Shown in pieces: positions 7,936 to 16,254 of a stretch of 64,000 nt of DNA. A program made the translations under genes and the position numbers. Location of the stretch: assembly GCF_000341085.1 (NCBI RefSeq), contig NZ_ANBA01000008.1:496001-560000 (forward strand), read 5' to 3'. Source of the DNA: Nocardiopsis ganjiahuensis DSM 45031. Lineage in GTDB: Bacteria > Actinomycetota > Actinomycetes > Streptosporangiales > Streptosporangiaceae. The notes under the pieces were generated by a model. It worked only from the letters and a program-made list of their open reading frames with translations. It had not been told where the DNA came from and did not search any database. How positions within the stretch are numbered: the first letter of the stretch is position 1; the number at the start of each line of letters is the position of its first letter.

Positions 7936-9656
7936 CCGAGTCCTACGACGTCGTCGAGACCCCGATCGCCCAGCTGCGCGCCGACCTGGAGCAGGGGCGT
8001 GTGACCAGCGAGGCCCTGGTGCGCAGCTACACGGCACGCATCGAGGCCTACGACCGCACCGGGATCACCCTGAACGCCCTGGTGGTCGCCAACCCCGACG
8101 CCCTCGCGGAGGCCCGTGCCTCCGACGAGCGCCGGGCGCGCGGCCGGCTGCTGGGCCCGCTCGACGGGATCCCCTACACAGCCAAGAACAGCTACCAGGC
8201 CCGCGGGCTGACCGTCGCCGCCGGTTCGCCCGCCTTCGAGGACCTGGTCGCCCAGCGCGACTCGTTCACGGTGCAGCGGCTGCGGGAGAACGGGGCGGTG
8301 CTGCTCGGGCTGACCAACATGCCGCCCATGGCCAACGGCGGCATGCAGCGCGGCGTGTACGGGCGCGCCGAGAGCCCCTACAACGGGGACTACCTGACCT
8401 CCGCCTTCGCCTCGGGCTCCTCCAACGGCTCGGGGACGGCCACCGCCGCCAGCTTCGCCGCCTTCGGGCTGGCCGAGGAGACCTGGTCCTCCGGGCGCGC
8501 GCCCGCCTCCAACAACGCGCTGTGCGCCTACACCCCCTCCTGGGGTGCGATCTCCATCCGGGGCAACTGGCCGCTGGTGCCCACCATGGACGTGGTGGTG
8601 CCGCACACCCGCACCATGGCCGACATGCTGGAGCTGCTGGAGGTCATCGCCGTCGACGACCCCGAACCCCGCGGGGACTTCTGGCGCTGCCAGCCCTGGA
8701 TCGAGGTCCCGGCCGCCTCCGAGGTGCGCCCCGAGTCCTTCACCGACCTGGGCGCGGCCGACGCGGACGCCGGAGGGCGGGCGCTGGACGGGCTCAGGAT
8801 CGGCGCCCCGCGCCTCTACACCGGGCAGGACCCCGAGGCGGGGACCTCCCGGAATCCCGGCATCGGCGGCCCCACCGGGCAACCGGTGGTCACACGGCCC
8901 AGCGTGCTCCGGCTGTGGGACGCGGCCCGGGCCGACCTGGAGGCCGCGGGCGTCCGCGTTCGGGACACCGACCTGCCCGTGGTGACCAACTACGAGGGCG
9001 ACCGTCCCGGCGCCCCCACCGTCAAGAGCCGCGGACTGGTCAGCCAGGAGTACCTCGACCGCGAACTGCTGGACCTGTCCGCCTGGGCCTGGCAGGACTT
9101 CCTGCGGGCCAACGGCGACCCCCGGCTGAACGACCTCGGGCAGGTCGACGGCGCCCGCATCTTCCCGCACGATCCCCGGGCCCTGCCGGACCGCTACGTC
9201 GGGTTCGACGACGACATCGCCGCCTACCCGGAGTTCGTGCGCCGCACGCGGATCTCGTCCCTCACCGACATCCCGCACCTGGAGGAGGGCCTCCGCGGCC
9301 TGGAGCGCACCCGGCGGACCGACTTCGAGGACTGGCTGGACGAGCAAGGTCTGGACGCGATCGCCTTCCCCGCGGTGGCCGACGTCGCCCCGGCCGACGC
9401 CGACGTGAACCCCGAGTCCGCCGACATCGCCTGGCGCAACGGGGTGTGGGTGGCCAACGGCAACCTGGTCTGGCGCCACCTGGGCATCCCCACGGTGACG
9501 GTGCCGATGGGCACGATGTCCGACACCGGCATGCCGGTGGGCCTGACCTTCGCCGGGCGCGCCTACGACGACGCCCGCCTGCTGAGGATCGCCGCGGCCT
9601 TCGAGGCGACCGGCGACCGCCGCCAGGAACCGCCCCGGACCCCGCGCCTGGCCTGA
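7932..9656 (+). CDS. Amidase-signature family hydrolase
   Basis: A 574-residue amidase-signature enzyme starting at GTG 7932, overlapping the previous stop. The catalytic lysine is in YTAKNS, and the glycine/serine-rich core (SGSSNGSGTATAAS, then EETWSSGR) supplies the bridging and nucleophilic serines of the Ser-Ser-Lys triad. These enzymes hydrolyse amides, ureides or carbamoyl groups. In the usual agmatine route the step after the deiminase is done by a nitrilase-fold amidohydrolase, which is absent here; this amidase, translationally coupled to the deiminase homologue, may take that role. That pathway assignment is inference. Confidence 0.8.
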   Translation: MTESYDVVETPIAQLRADLEQGRVTSEALVRSYTARIEAYDRTGITLNALVVANPDALAEARASDERRARGRLLGPLDGIPYTAKNSYQARGLTVAAGSPAFEDLVAQRDSFTVQRLRENGAVLLGLTNMPPMANGGMQRGVYGRAESPYNGDYLTSAFASGSSNGSGTATAASFAAFGLAEETWSSGRAPASNNALCAYTPSWGAISIRGNWPLVPTMDVVVPHTRTMADMLELLEVIAVDDPEPRGDFWRCQPWIEVPAASEVRPESFTDLGAADADAGGRALDGLRIGAPRLYTGQDPEAGTSRNPGIGGPTGQPVVTRPSVLRLWDAARADLEAAGVRVRDTDLPVVTNYEGDRPGAPTVKSRGLVSQEYLDRELLDLSAWAWQDFLRANGDPRLNDLGQVDGARIFPHDPRALPDRYVGFDDDIAAYPEFVRRTRISSLTDIPHLEEGLRGLERTRRTDFEDWLDEQGLDAIAFPAVADVAPADADVNPESADIAWRNGVWVANGNLVWRHLGIPTVTVPMGTMSDTGMPVGLTFAGRAYDDARLLRIAAAFEATGDRRQEPPRTPRLA

Positions 9657-9705
9657 GGGCACCGGGGAAACCGGAGCAGGCGGAAAGCCGCAGGTACGAG
9701 GACCG

Positions 9706-9736
9706 GCCGCGCCGAGGGCCCAGCCCCCGGCGCGGC
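9706..9736. terminator. Hairpin between convergent amidase and reductase genes
   Basis: A perfect 9-bp stem GCCGCGCCG/CGGCGCGGC (9706-9714 with 9728-9736) with a further three inner G-C pairs, followed by TT. It lies between two convergent genes and probably terminates both. Confidence 0.6.
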
Positions 9737-9766
9737 TTCGTCGCGCCCGGAGGCGGGGCCGGGGCC

Positions 9767-10345
9767 TCAGACGTGCGGGGTGGGCCGGTAGGTGAGTTCC
9801 TGGATGTCGCCGTCGAGCGTGCGGCTCTCGAGCAGCTCGAGGTCGAAGTCGGCCGCGCCCCGGAAGACGGGGTCCTGACCGGTCTGGCCTGTGATGACAG
9901 GGAAGAGCGTCACCTGGACGCGGTCGACCAGGCCGGCGGCCATCAGGGCCCGGTTCATCGACAGACTGCCGTGCGAGCGCAGCGGCACCCGGGACTCCTC
10001 CTTGAGCCGGGCGACGACGTCGACGGCGTCACCGCTCTCGAGGGTCGCGTCCGGCCAGTCCAGGGGCCCTTCCAGCGTGGTCGACACCACGGTCGCCGAC
10101 AGGCTCCGCATCCGGGTGACCCACGGGTCGCGCACGTCGGATCCCTCGGTGCTCGACGCCAGCATCCGCGCGAACGCCCGGTACGTGTCGGCTCCGAAGA
10201 CCATCCGCTGTTCCTCGCCGTACACGGCGAGGCGGTGGTCGAGCAGCTGCGGCCCCTGCTTGCCCCAGTACCCGCCCCAGCTGCCGCTGTTGGTGCCGTA
10301 ACCGTCGAGGCTGGAGAAGACGTCGTAGGTGTACGTGGCGGTCAT
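9767..10345 (-). CDS. Dihydrofolate reductase family (RibD C-terminal-like) protein
   Basis: A 192-residue protein starting at ATG 10345 with GAGGAG seven bases upstream. The N-terminus (TYDVFSSLDGYG), the MVFGADTYRAF segment and the GSLSMNRALMAAGLVDRVQVTLFPVITG segment match the RibD C-terminal/dihydrofolate-reductase-like family found in many actinomycetes, often called deaminase-reductase domain proteins. Residue order suggests an NADPH-binding fold, but true DHFR or riboflavin activity is not implied; most single-domain members have no known substrate. It is convergent with the amidase and stands alone. Confidence 0.8.
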   Translation of the reverse strand: MTATYTYDVFSSLDGYGTNSGSWGGYWGKQGPQLLDHRLAVYGEEQRMVFGADTYRAFARMLASSTEGSDVRDPWVTRMRSLSATVVSTTLEGPLDWPDATLESGDAVDVVARLKEESRVPLRSHGSLSMNRALMAAGLVDRVQVTLFPVITGQTGQDPVFRGAADFDLELLESRTLDGDIQELTYRPTPHV

Positions 10346-10541
10346 GGTGCTCTCCTCGAGTCGGCTCGATGCCCTGTGAAGACACAGACCCGGGACCGCC
10401 GCGAAACTCATCGCCGCCGGGCGGCGGGGCGTGCCCTGCGAACACCGCCCCCGGGCCGAGACGGCCCGGGGGTGGGAACGCCGGCGCCTGGACCGGCGAC
10501 CGCACGTGTGGTGCCGGTGCCCCGAGACGCTGCGCCTCGGG

Positions 10542-11951
10542 TCAGTCCACGCCCGCGGCCTCCAGGGTGCGGGCGTCCGGGGCCTTGGTGAGCAGGCTGG
10601 CGACGACCAGCGCGAGCACGGCCGCGGGCAGCGCCATGATCACGCCGTTGAAGCCGCCGGGCGCTCCGGCCACCTCCCAGCCGATGGTGACCGCGGTACC
10701 GGTGACCAGGGCCGCGACGGCCCCGGCCGTGGTGGCGCGCTTCCAGAACAGGACCGCCAGCACGGCGGGGGTGATGGCGGCGCCGTAGATCGTGTACGAG
10801 TACATCTGGAGGTCGAGGACGGTCGGGAAGTACAGCCCCAGGGCGATCGCGACGAGGGCGATGGCCACGACGGACAGGCGCTGCACCACCAGGGTGCCCC
10901 GCTCCCCCGCCCTGGCCTTGCCGAACCTGGCGAACAGGTCGAAGGCGATGTTGGAGGCGGCCGAGAGCATGAAGGACGAGCCGGTGGTGATGACGAAGGC
11001 GACCGCCCCGGCCAGCAGCAGGCCGCCGATGACCGTGGGCAGGTGGCCGTCGGAGGCCAGGCGCAGGACGGACTCGTCGCCGTTGATGCCGGGCATGAGC
11101 ACGGACGCCGAGGTGGCCAGCACGATCACGGGGACGAACACGAAGAAGCTGGCGACGAGCATGCCCAGCGTGGAGCTGCGGGCGGCGCGCTCGTCCTTGG
11201 CTGCGGCCAGGCGCTGGTAGAGGTTCTGGTCGGCCAGCAGGAGCAGGAACAGCGGCAGGAAGTAGCCGAGCAGCTGGAGCGGGCTGAGTCCGCCGGTGGG
11301 GGTGCGGGCGACCTCGGGCAGCCCTTCCCAGTAGACCGGCAGGCCTCCGACGGCCACCAGGATCAGCGGCACGGCAATGATCAGCGCGCCGAAGACGATG
11401 ACGGCCGAGACGAAGTCGGTGTAGGCGACGGAGAACAGGCCGCCGGTGACGGTCAGGACCGTGACGACCGCGGCCACCACCAGGGCGCCCTGGGTCGGGG
11501 TGAGCGGGGTGATGAGGGCGAGGACGTAGCCGCCGCCGACGAACTGCGAGGCGACCAGACCGACGTAGGCGAGGGTGGTGACCACGGCCGCGACCGTGCG
11601 CACCCCGGTGCCGAAGCGGGCCTCGAGCAGTTCGGGCACGGTGTGCCGGGCCGCCCTGCGGATGCGGCGCGCGGCCAGCAGCAGGACCAGGATGCCCACG
11701 GGCGTTCCGGCGAAGAAGACCAGGCCCGCGAAGGGCCCGTAGTGGTAGGCGAAGTTCGCGCCGCCGATGATCGTGCCCGAACCGACCCAGGTGACGACGA
11801 GGGTCGCGATCATGACGGGGGTGGGCAGGCTCCGTCCGGCGAAGAGGAAGTCCTCTCCTGTGCGGACCTTGGAGGAGCGGGAGAAGTACAGGCCGATCCC
11901 GACCATCACCAGGAGATAGGCGGTGATGAGGACGAGGTGGGTCGTTTGCAT
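10542..11951 (-). CDS. Sodium:solute symporter (SSS family)
   Basis: A 469-residue membrane protein with about 13 hydrophobic segments, starting at ATG 11951 (TTHLVLITAYLLVMVGIGLYFS is the first helix). It contains the family's conserved region around residues 45 to 70 (VVTWVGSGTIIGGANFAYHYG) and the QNLYQRLAAAKDERAA segment of sodium:solute symporters. The open frame continues upstream through the neighbouring RpiR gene in another reading, so the start is set by the first membrane helix. Its promoter contains the same operator as the divergent-side amidohydrolase gene, which links it to the RpiR regulon. The transported solute is unknown; a small amide, dipeptide or cyclic compound would suit the neighbours. 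Confidence 0.85.
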   Translation of the reverse strand: MQTTHLVLITAYLLVMVGIGLYFSRSSKVRTGEDFLFAGRSLPTPVMIATLVVTWVGSGTIIGGANFAYHYGPFAGLVFFAGTPVGILVLLLAARRIRRAARHTVPELLEARFGTGVRTVAAVVTTLAYVGLVASQFVGGGYVLALITPLTPTQGALVVAAVVTVLTVTGGLFSVAYTDFVSAVIVFGALIIAVPLILVAVGGLPVYWEGLPEVARTPTGGLSPLQLLGYFLPLFLLLLADQNLYQRLAAAKDERAARSSTLGMLVASFFVFVPVIVLATSASVLMPGINGDESVLRLASDGHLPTVIGGLLLAGAVAFVITTGSSFMLSAASNIAFDLFARFGKARAGERGTLVVQRLSVVAIALVAIALGLYFPTVLDLQMYSYTIYGAAITPAVLAVLFWKRATTAGAVAALVTGTAVTIGWEVAGAPGGFNGVIMALPAAVLALVVASLLTKAPDARTLEAAGVD

Positions 11952-12017
11952 GGGCTGCCTCAGGAAGGGACACGAAGGGGTGAACAGCGGGTGACGCCCG
12001 ATGTAACCAGCAACACG

Positions 12018-12046
12018 ATCAGATTTGCAATGCTTGTTGCATTCAA
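12018..12046 (-). promoter_or_regulatory. Symporter promoter with candidate RpiR operator
   Basis: On the minus strand a TTGAAT -35 box (complement of 12041-12046) and a TCTGAT -10-like box (complement of 12018-12023) are 17 bp apart. The dyad TGCAA-N6-TTGCA (12026-12041) fills the spacer. The same dyad with matching flanks (TTGCAA-N6-TTGCATTC) is at 12986-13001 before the amidohydrolase gene. Confidence 0.65.
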
Positions 12047-12061
12047 TGTGACCCAGATCAC

Positions 12062-12895
12062 TCAGAAGAGCTCGGCGCGCCGCCAGAGCTCCTCCGCGCG
12101 CCGGACCGAGTCCAACGCCTCCTCGCCCCCGACACGGGCCAGTTCCGCGAGGACCGCGTGCACGACCGCCATCGCCGCGGTCAGCGACGGGAACATGCCC
12201 ACGCCCTCGCTGGGAACGGCCACGACGTGGGCCGCCATGGGCACCAGGGGGGAGTCCCGCCGGTCGGTGATCAGGGCGATCTCCACGGACTCCTCCGCGG
12301 CGATCTCCACCGCGCGGCGCAGCGCCACCGGAAGCATCCACAGGTCGCACACCACCAGCAGGTCGCCCTCGCCCGTCCTGGCCAGCGCGTTGGCCAGGGC
12401 GGTGCCTCCGGACTCGTGGAGCCGCACGTCGTAGCCCATGATCCCGGCGGCGTGGGAGAGCTGGACCCCGGGCGCGGCGAAGGTGCCCGACCCCAGGACC
12501 AGGGTGCGGCGCGCCCCGTGGATGGCGGCGGCGACCGAGCGCACCCGCTCGGGTTCGAGCGTCCGCTCCAGCAGCCTCAGGTTCTCCCGGTCCGAGCGCA
12601 CGGCGGCGCGCACCGGATCGACGTCGGATCCGGAGTGCTCGGCCAGCACCTCGCCCGCGCTGAGCGAGGCCAGATAGCGCGATCTCAGCTCCACGCGCAG
12701 CGCCGGCCAGCCGGTGAACCCCAGCTGCTGGGCCGCGCGCACCACGGTGGCGACGTTGACCTCGGCGTGTTCGGCGACCTCGGCCGCGGTCGCGTAGGAG
12801 GCGAACCGGGGCTCGTCCCGCAGCACGTGCAGCACCCTCTCGGTGGCCCTGCCCAGGCGCCCTCGCGCCAGCGTCTCCTCGATCCAGTCCGCCAT
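12062..12895 (-). CDS. RpiR/MurR family transcriptional regulator
   Basis: A 277-residue protein starting at ATG 12895. The N-terminal 75 residues form the RpiR helix-turn-helix (EVAEHAEVNVATVVRAAQQLGFTGWPALRVEL), and residues about 115 to 250 are a SIS domain (TLVLGSGTFAAPGVQLSHAAGIMGYDVRL). RpiR proteins usually sense phosphosugars or other small ligands through the SIS domain, although several regulate non-sugar catabolism. It lies between the symporter and the divergent amidohydrolase, both of which carry a TGCAA-N6-TTGCA dyad in their promoters, so it is the likely regulator of this module. The ligand is not predictable from the sequence. Confidence 0.87.
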   Translation of the reverse strand: MADWIEETLARGRLGRATERVLHVLRDEPRFASYATAAEVAEHAEVNVATVVRAAQQLGFTGWPALRVELRSRYLASLSAGEVLAEHSGSDVDPVRAAVRSDRENLRLLERTLEPERVRSVAAAIHGARRTLVLGSGTFAAPGVQLSHAAGIMGYDVRLHESGGTALANALARTGEGDLLVVCDLWMLPVALRRAVEIAAEESVEIALITDRRDSPLVPMAAHVVAVPSEGVGMFPSLTAAMAVVHAVLAELARVGGEEALDSVRRAEELWRRAELF

Positions 12896-12985
12896 CGGTC
12901 TTCCCGTCCTCCGTTCGGGCGGTCCGGAACACCCGGGTCGCGCCAACCACAGCGATACCACTCCCGCTCGACAACGGGGGCCACT

Positions 12986-13001
12986 TGCAACGTATATTGC
13001 A
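12986..13001 (+). promoter_or_regulatory. Candidate RpiR operator overlapping the amidohydrolase -10 box
   Basis: The dyad TGCAA-CGTATA-TTGCA contains the hexamer TATATT (12993-12998), which is a good -10 box for the amidohydrolase gene. The other copy at 12026-12041 has the same half-sites and spacing plus matching flanking bases. Binding here would block transcription of the amidohydrolase and, being near the RpiR start at 12895, may also autoregulate that gene. Confidence 0.65.
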
Positions 13002-13059
13002 TTCTGTCGTTGTGAGTCATTCCGCAACAGACCGTGCACCCGACCCCTGGAGGATCCCT

Positions 13060-14307
13060 GTGTCCGGAAGTCCCCGGCCCACCGTCCACACGAACACCGC
13101 CCTGCTCGACCCCGAGACCGGAACCCGTACCCCGGGGTCCTGGCTGCTGGTCGAGGACGGTGTCATCACGGCACGCGGGACCGGTGAGGTACCGGCCTCC
13201 GTGACCGACCGGTCCGAGACGGTCGACCTCGGCGGGGCCACCCTCATGCCCGGACTCATCGACGCCCACGTGCACGTCACCGCCCTGAGCGCCGACCTCG
13301 GCGCCGTCGCCGACCACTCCCCCTCCTACGTCGCCGCCTGGGCCGCCACCTCCCTGTCCGCCATGCTCGACCGCGGCTTCACCACGGTGCGCGACGTCGG
13401 CGGCGCCGACTGGGGGCTGGCCGAGGCCGTCGACGACGGGCTCGTGGACGGGCCCCGGCTGGTCTTCGGCGGAAAGGCCCTCTCCCAGACCGGCGGGCAC
13501 GCGGACTTCCGGCCGCGCGGCCGGCACGGCACGGACCAGCACGGGTGCTGTCCCGGCGCCGGACTGGTCTGCGACGGCCCTGTCGAGTTCCGCCGGGCCG
13601 CCCGCGAGCAGCTGCGCACCGGGGCGCACCACGTCAAGGTGATGCTCTCGGGCGGGGTGGCCTCCCCCACCGACCGGATCGACTCGACCCAGTCCTCGGA
13701 GGACGAGCTGCGCGCGGTCGTGGAGGAGGCCGAGGCGGCCAACCGGTACGTCACCGGGCACGCCTACACCGCGCGGGCCGTCAACCGCGGGCTGCGCCTG
13801 GGCGTGCGCTGCATCGAGCACGGCAACCTCATCGACCGGAGCAGCGTGGAGCTGTTCGTGGAGCACGGGGCCTTCCTGGTCCCGACGCTGGTCACCTACC
13901 GCGAGCTCTCACGGCAGGGCGCCGCCAACGGGCTGCCCGCCGCGAGCCAGGCCAAGGTGGACACGGTCCTGCACCGGGGCCTGGAGGCTCTGCGGATGGC
14001 GCACGAGGGGGGCGTTCGCCTGGTCTTCGGCACGGATCTGCTCGGCGGTATGCAGAGCCACCAGAGCGCCGAGTTCGCCATCCGCGGCGAGGTCCAGCCC
14101 GCGGCGGACGTGGTGCGCTCGGCCACCAGCGAGGCGGCGGCGCTGCTCGGACTGGAGGGCGAGGTGGGCACGCTGCGCACGGGGGCCAGGGCCGACCTGA
14201 TCGTGGTCGACGGGGACCCGCTCGCGGACCTGTCCCTGCTGGCCGAGCCCGAGCGGGGCGTGCGCACGGTCCTGCGCGGCGGTGTCGTGCGGCGCACCCG
14301 GTCGTAG
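13060..14307 (+). CDS. Metal-dependent amidohydrolase (imidazolonepropionase/prolidase-like)
   Basis: A 415-residue amidohydrolase-superfamily enzyme. Metal ligands are visible: HVH at 70-72, the probable carboxylated Lys193 in HHVKVMLSGG, His234, His254 in CIEHGN and Asp326 in FGTDLLGG. This pattern fits the binuclear group that includes Xaa-Pro dipeptidases and N-acyl or carbamoyl hydrolases. GTG 13060 is preferred because GGAGGA lies 5 bp upstream; the longer frame begins inside the operator. It shares regulation with the symporter and is convergent with a gamma-glutamyltransferase, suggesting use of peptides or substituted amino acids. The substrate is unknown. Confidence 0.85.
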   Translation: MSGSPRPTVHTNTALLDPETGTRTPGSWLLVEDGVITARGTGEVPASVTDRSETVDLGGATLMPGLIDAHVHVTALSADLGAVADHSPSYVAAWAATSLSAMLDRGFTTVRDVGGADWGLAEAVDDGLVDGPRLVFGGKALSQTGGHADFRPRGRHGTDQHGCCPGAGLVCDGPVEFRRAAREQLRTGAHHVKVMLSGGVASPTDRIDSTQSSEDELRAVVEEAEAANRYVTGHAYTARAVNRGLRLGVRCIEHGNLIDRSSVELFVEHGAFLVPTLVTYRELSRQGAANGLPAASQAKVDTVLHRGLEALRMAHEGGVRLVFGTDLLGGMQSHQSAEFAIRGEVQPAADVVRSATSEAAALLGLEGEVGTLRTGARADLIVVDGDPLADLSLLAEPERGVRTVLRGGVVRRTRS

Positions 14308-14325
14308 TACCTCAGCCCCGCGGAA

Positions 14326-14354
14326 CCGCCCCGCCGCACCCGGCGGCGGGGCGG
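14326..14354. terminator. Hairpin between convergent amidohydrolase and gamma-glutamyltransferase
   Basis: A perfect 12-bp G/C stem (14326-14337 with 14343-14354) and a 5-nt loop lie between the two stop codons. It probably works in both directions. Confidence 0.65.
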
Positions 14355-14377
14355 GGCGGGGTCCGAGGGCTGCGGTG

Positions 14378-16165
14378 TCAGCGGCCCACCGCGTAGCCCT
14401 GCATGCCGCGGGGGTTGGCGCCGGCGCGCAGCACACCGCTCTCGGGGTCGCGGGAGACCGCGGAGAGGCGCCCCAGTGTCCACGGGCCTCCGGCGGTGAC
14501 CCGGTGGCCCCGGCGCCGGAGGTCGGCGACGACCTCCGGGCCGAAGCGGTCCTCGACGACCAGCTCGCCGGGGGCGAACTCGCGGGGGTAGAAGGACCCC
14601 GGGAACGAGTTGTTGTGGAACATCGGGGCGTCGACGGCCTCCTGGAGGTTCATCCCGCCGTACAGCAGGCGCAGGAGGAAGGTGTAGGACCACTGGTCCT
14701 GCTGGTCGCCGCCGGGGGTGCCCAGGGCCATCACCCCTTCGTCGCCGCGGGTGACCAGGGTCGGGGTGAGCGTGGTGCGCGGTCGTTTGCCGGGGGCCAC
14801 CACGCCGGGTGAGCGCTCGTCCAGCCAGAACATCTGCCCGCGGGTGCCCAGTGCGAAGCCCAGCGCCGGAATGGTCGGCGAGCTGGCCAGCCAGCCGCCG
14901 CTCGGGGTCGCGGAGACCAGGTTGCCCTCGGAGTCGACCACGTCCACGTGGCAGGTGTCGCCGCGCTGTCCTCCGGTGCGGTCGACGGTGGGTTCGCCGC
15001 TGGCCCGGTCGGTGCCGGTGGTCTCGCCCGCCAGGCGCAGTTCGGGGATGAAGGGGGTGCGCCCGTCCGGGGAGCCGGGGCGCAGCTCCAGCGAGGCTCG
15101 CTCACCCACGAGTGCGGCCCGCTCCGCGGCGTACTCGGGGCTGAGCAGCGTCTCCAGGGGGACGTCGGCGAAACGCGGGTCGGCGTAGTGCGCGTCGCGG
15201 TCGGCGAAGGCCAGTTTGGCGGCCTCGGTGACCAGGTGGACGAACTCGGCGCTGAGCACGTCGGAGCCCTGGGCGCCGCCGAGCCCGAGGGCGTCCGCGA
15301 GCCGCAGCTGCTGCAGGAACACCGGCCCCTGTCCCCAGGGACCGGTCTTGTGCACCGTGAGTCCCGCGTGGTCGACGCTGACGGTGTCCTCGTAGAAGGC
15401 GCTCCATCCGGCCAGGTCGTCCCCGGTGAGCAGCGCGCGGTGGTACTCGCCCTCGCCCGAGGCGACGGGTTCGGCGAGGAAGTCCACGACGGCCTCGGCG
15501 ACGAAGCCCTCCCGCCAGGTCCTGCGGGCCGCGTCGAACTGGGCGTCGCGTCCGCTGCCGGCGGCCTCGGCCTCCTCCAGGAGGCGCTGGAAGGTGTCGG
15601 CCAGAGCCGGGTTGCGGTGGAAGGAGTCGGCGTCGGGGACGCGGCCGCCGTTCAGCCACAGCTGGGCCGAGGTCGGCCAGAGTTCGGTGAACACCTCCTG
15701 CACGGAGGCGATCTTGTCGGTGATCTGCGGCATGAGGGGGAAGCCGCGGCGCGCGTAGCCGATGGCCGGGTCCAGCAGTGCGCGCAGGGGCATGCGGCCC
15801 CGGTCCCGGGCCAGCAGCAGCCAGGCGTCGACGGCGCCGGGGACCATCGCGGGCAGGACTCCGCTGCCGGGGATCCGGTCCATGCCGGCGAAGGCCTCGG
15901 GGACGGCGGCCGCCGGGGCGGGGCCCTGCCCGCAGAGGGCGGTCGCCTGTTCACCGCGGGCCTTGAAGATGATCGGGACCTCACCGCCGGGTCCGTTGAG
16001 GTGCGGTTCGACGACCTGCAGCGTGAAACCCGCGGCGGCCGCGGCGTCGAAGGCGTTACCGCCCTGCTCCAGGACGGACATGCCCACACCGCTGGCGATC
16101 CAGTGGGTGGAGGCGACCATCCCGAAGGTCCCGCGCAGTTCGGGGCGTGTGGTGAACTCCCGCAT
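14378..16165 (-). CDS. Gamma-glutamyltransferase family protein, cytosolic type
   Basis: A 595-residue Ntn-hydrolase of the gamma-glutamyltransferase family. The autoprocessing nucleophile is Thr404 in GDTCHVDVVD, and the downstream substrate-binding loops (TPSGGW, then the LGTPGGDQQ segment) are present; cleavage before Thr404 would give subunits of about 403 and 192 residues. There is no signal peptide, unlike typical periplasmic or secreted enzymes, so it should act in the cytosol, as do some YwrD-like relatives. It may hydrolyse gamma-glutamyl compounds or acyl amino acids imported by the nearby symporter. Convergent with the amidohydrolase. Start ATG 16165 follows a GGAAGGAG-like site. 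Confidence 0.88.
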   Translation of the reverse strand: MREFTTRPELRGTFGMVASTHWIASGVGMSVLEQGGNAFDAAAAAGFTLQVVEPHLNGPGGEVPIIFKARGEQATALCGQGPAPAAAVPEAFAGMDRIPGSGVLPAMVPGAVDAWLLLARDRGRMPLRALLDPAIGYARRGFPLMPQITDKIASVQEVFTELWPTSAQLWLNGGRVPDADSFHRNPALADTFQRLLEEAEAAGSGRDAQFDAARRTWREGFVAEAVVDFLAEPVASGEGEYHRALLTGDDLAGWSAFYEDTVSVDHAGLTVHKTGPWGQGPVFLQQLRLADALGLGGAQGSDVLSAEFVHLVTEAAKLAFADRDAHYADPRFADVPLETLLSPEYAAERAALVGERASLELRPGSPDGRTPFIPELRLAGETTGTDRASGEPTVDRTGGQRGDTCHVDVVDSEGNLVSATPSGGWLASSPTIPALGFALGTRGQMFWLDERSPGVVAPGKRPRTTLTPTLVTRGDEGVMALGTPGGDQQDQWSYTFLLRLLYGGMNLQEAVDAPMFHNNSFPGSFYPREFAPGELVVEDRFGPEVVADLRRRGHRVTAGGPWTLGRLSAVSRDPESGVLRAGANPRGMQGYAVGR

Positions 16166-16215
16166 GCTCCGGGGGGCTCCTTCCGGTGGGGAGACGGGGG
16201 GACCGCCTCCGGAGG

Positions 16216-16254
16216 GGTGATCACATCACCGGACATATAAGGCTCTACCGGTAG
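16216..16254 (-). promoter_or_regulatory. Two dyads upstream of the gamma-glutamyltransferase gene
   Basis: A perfect 15-bp dyad GGTGAT-CAC-ATCACC (16216-16230) and a 10-bp palindrome CTACCGGTAG (16245-16254) lie 50 to 90 bp upstream of the start codon, in a locally AT-richer stretch. They are candidate binding sites for an unknown regulator. Neither resembles the TGCAA-N6-TTGCA operator of the neighbouring module. Confidence 0.4.

Noticed and set aside
9767-10411. True dihydrofolate reductase or riboflavin reductase
   Set aside because: Only the general RibD C-terminal fold pattern is visible; no folate or riboflavin genes are near.
10542-12974. An 810-codon open frame suggesting a regulator-transporter fusion
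   Set aside because: The upstream half is antisense-like noise in a different frame from the RpiR gene; the symporter starts at ATG 11951 after a clear promoter and operator.
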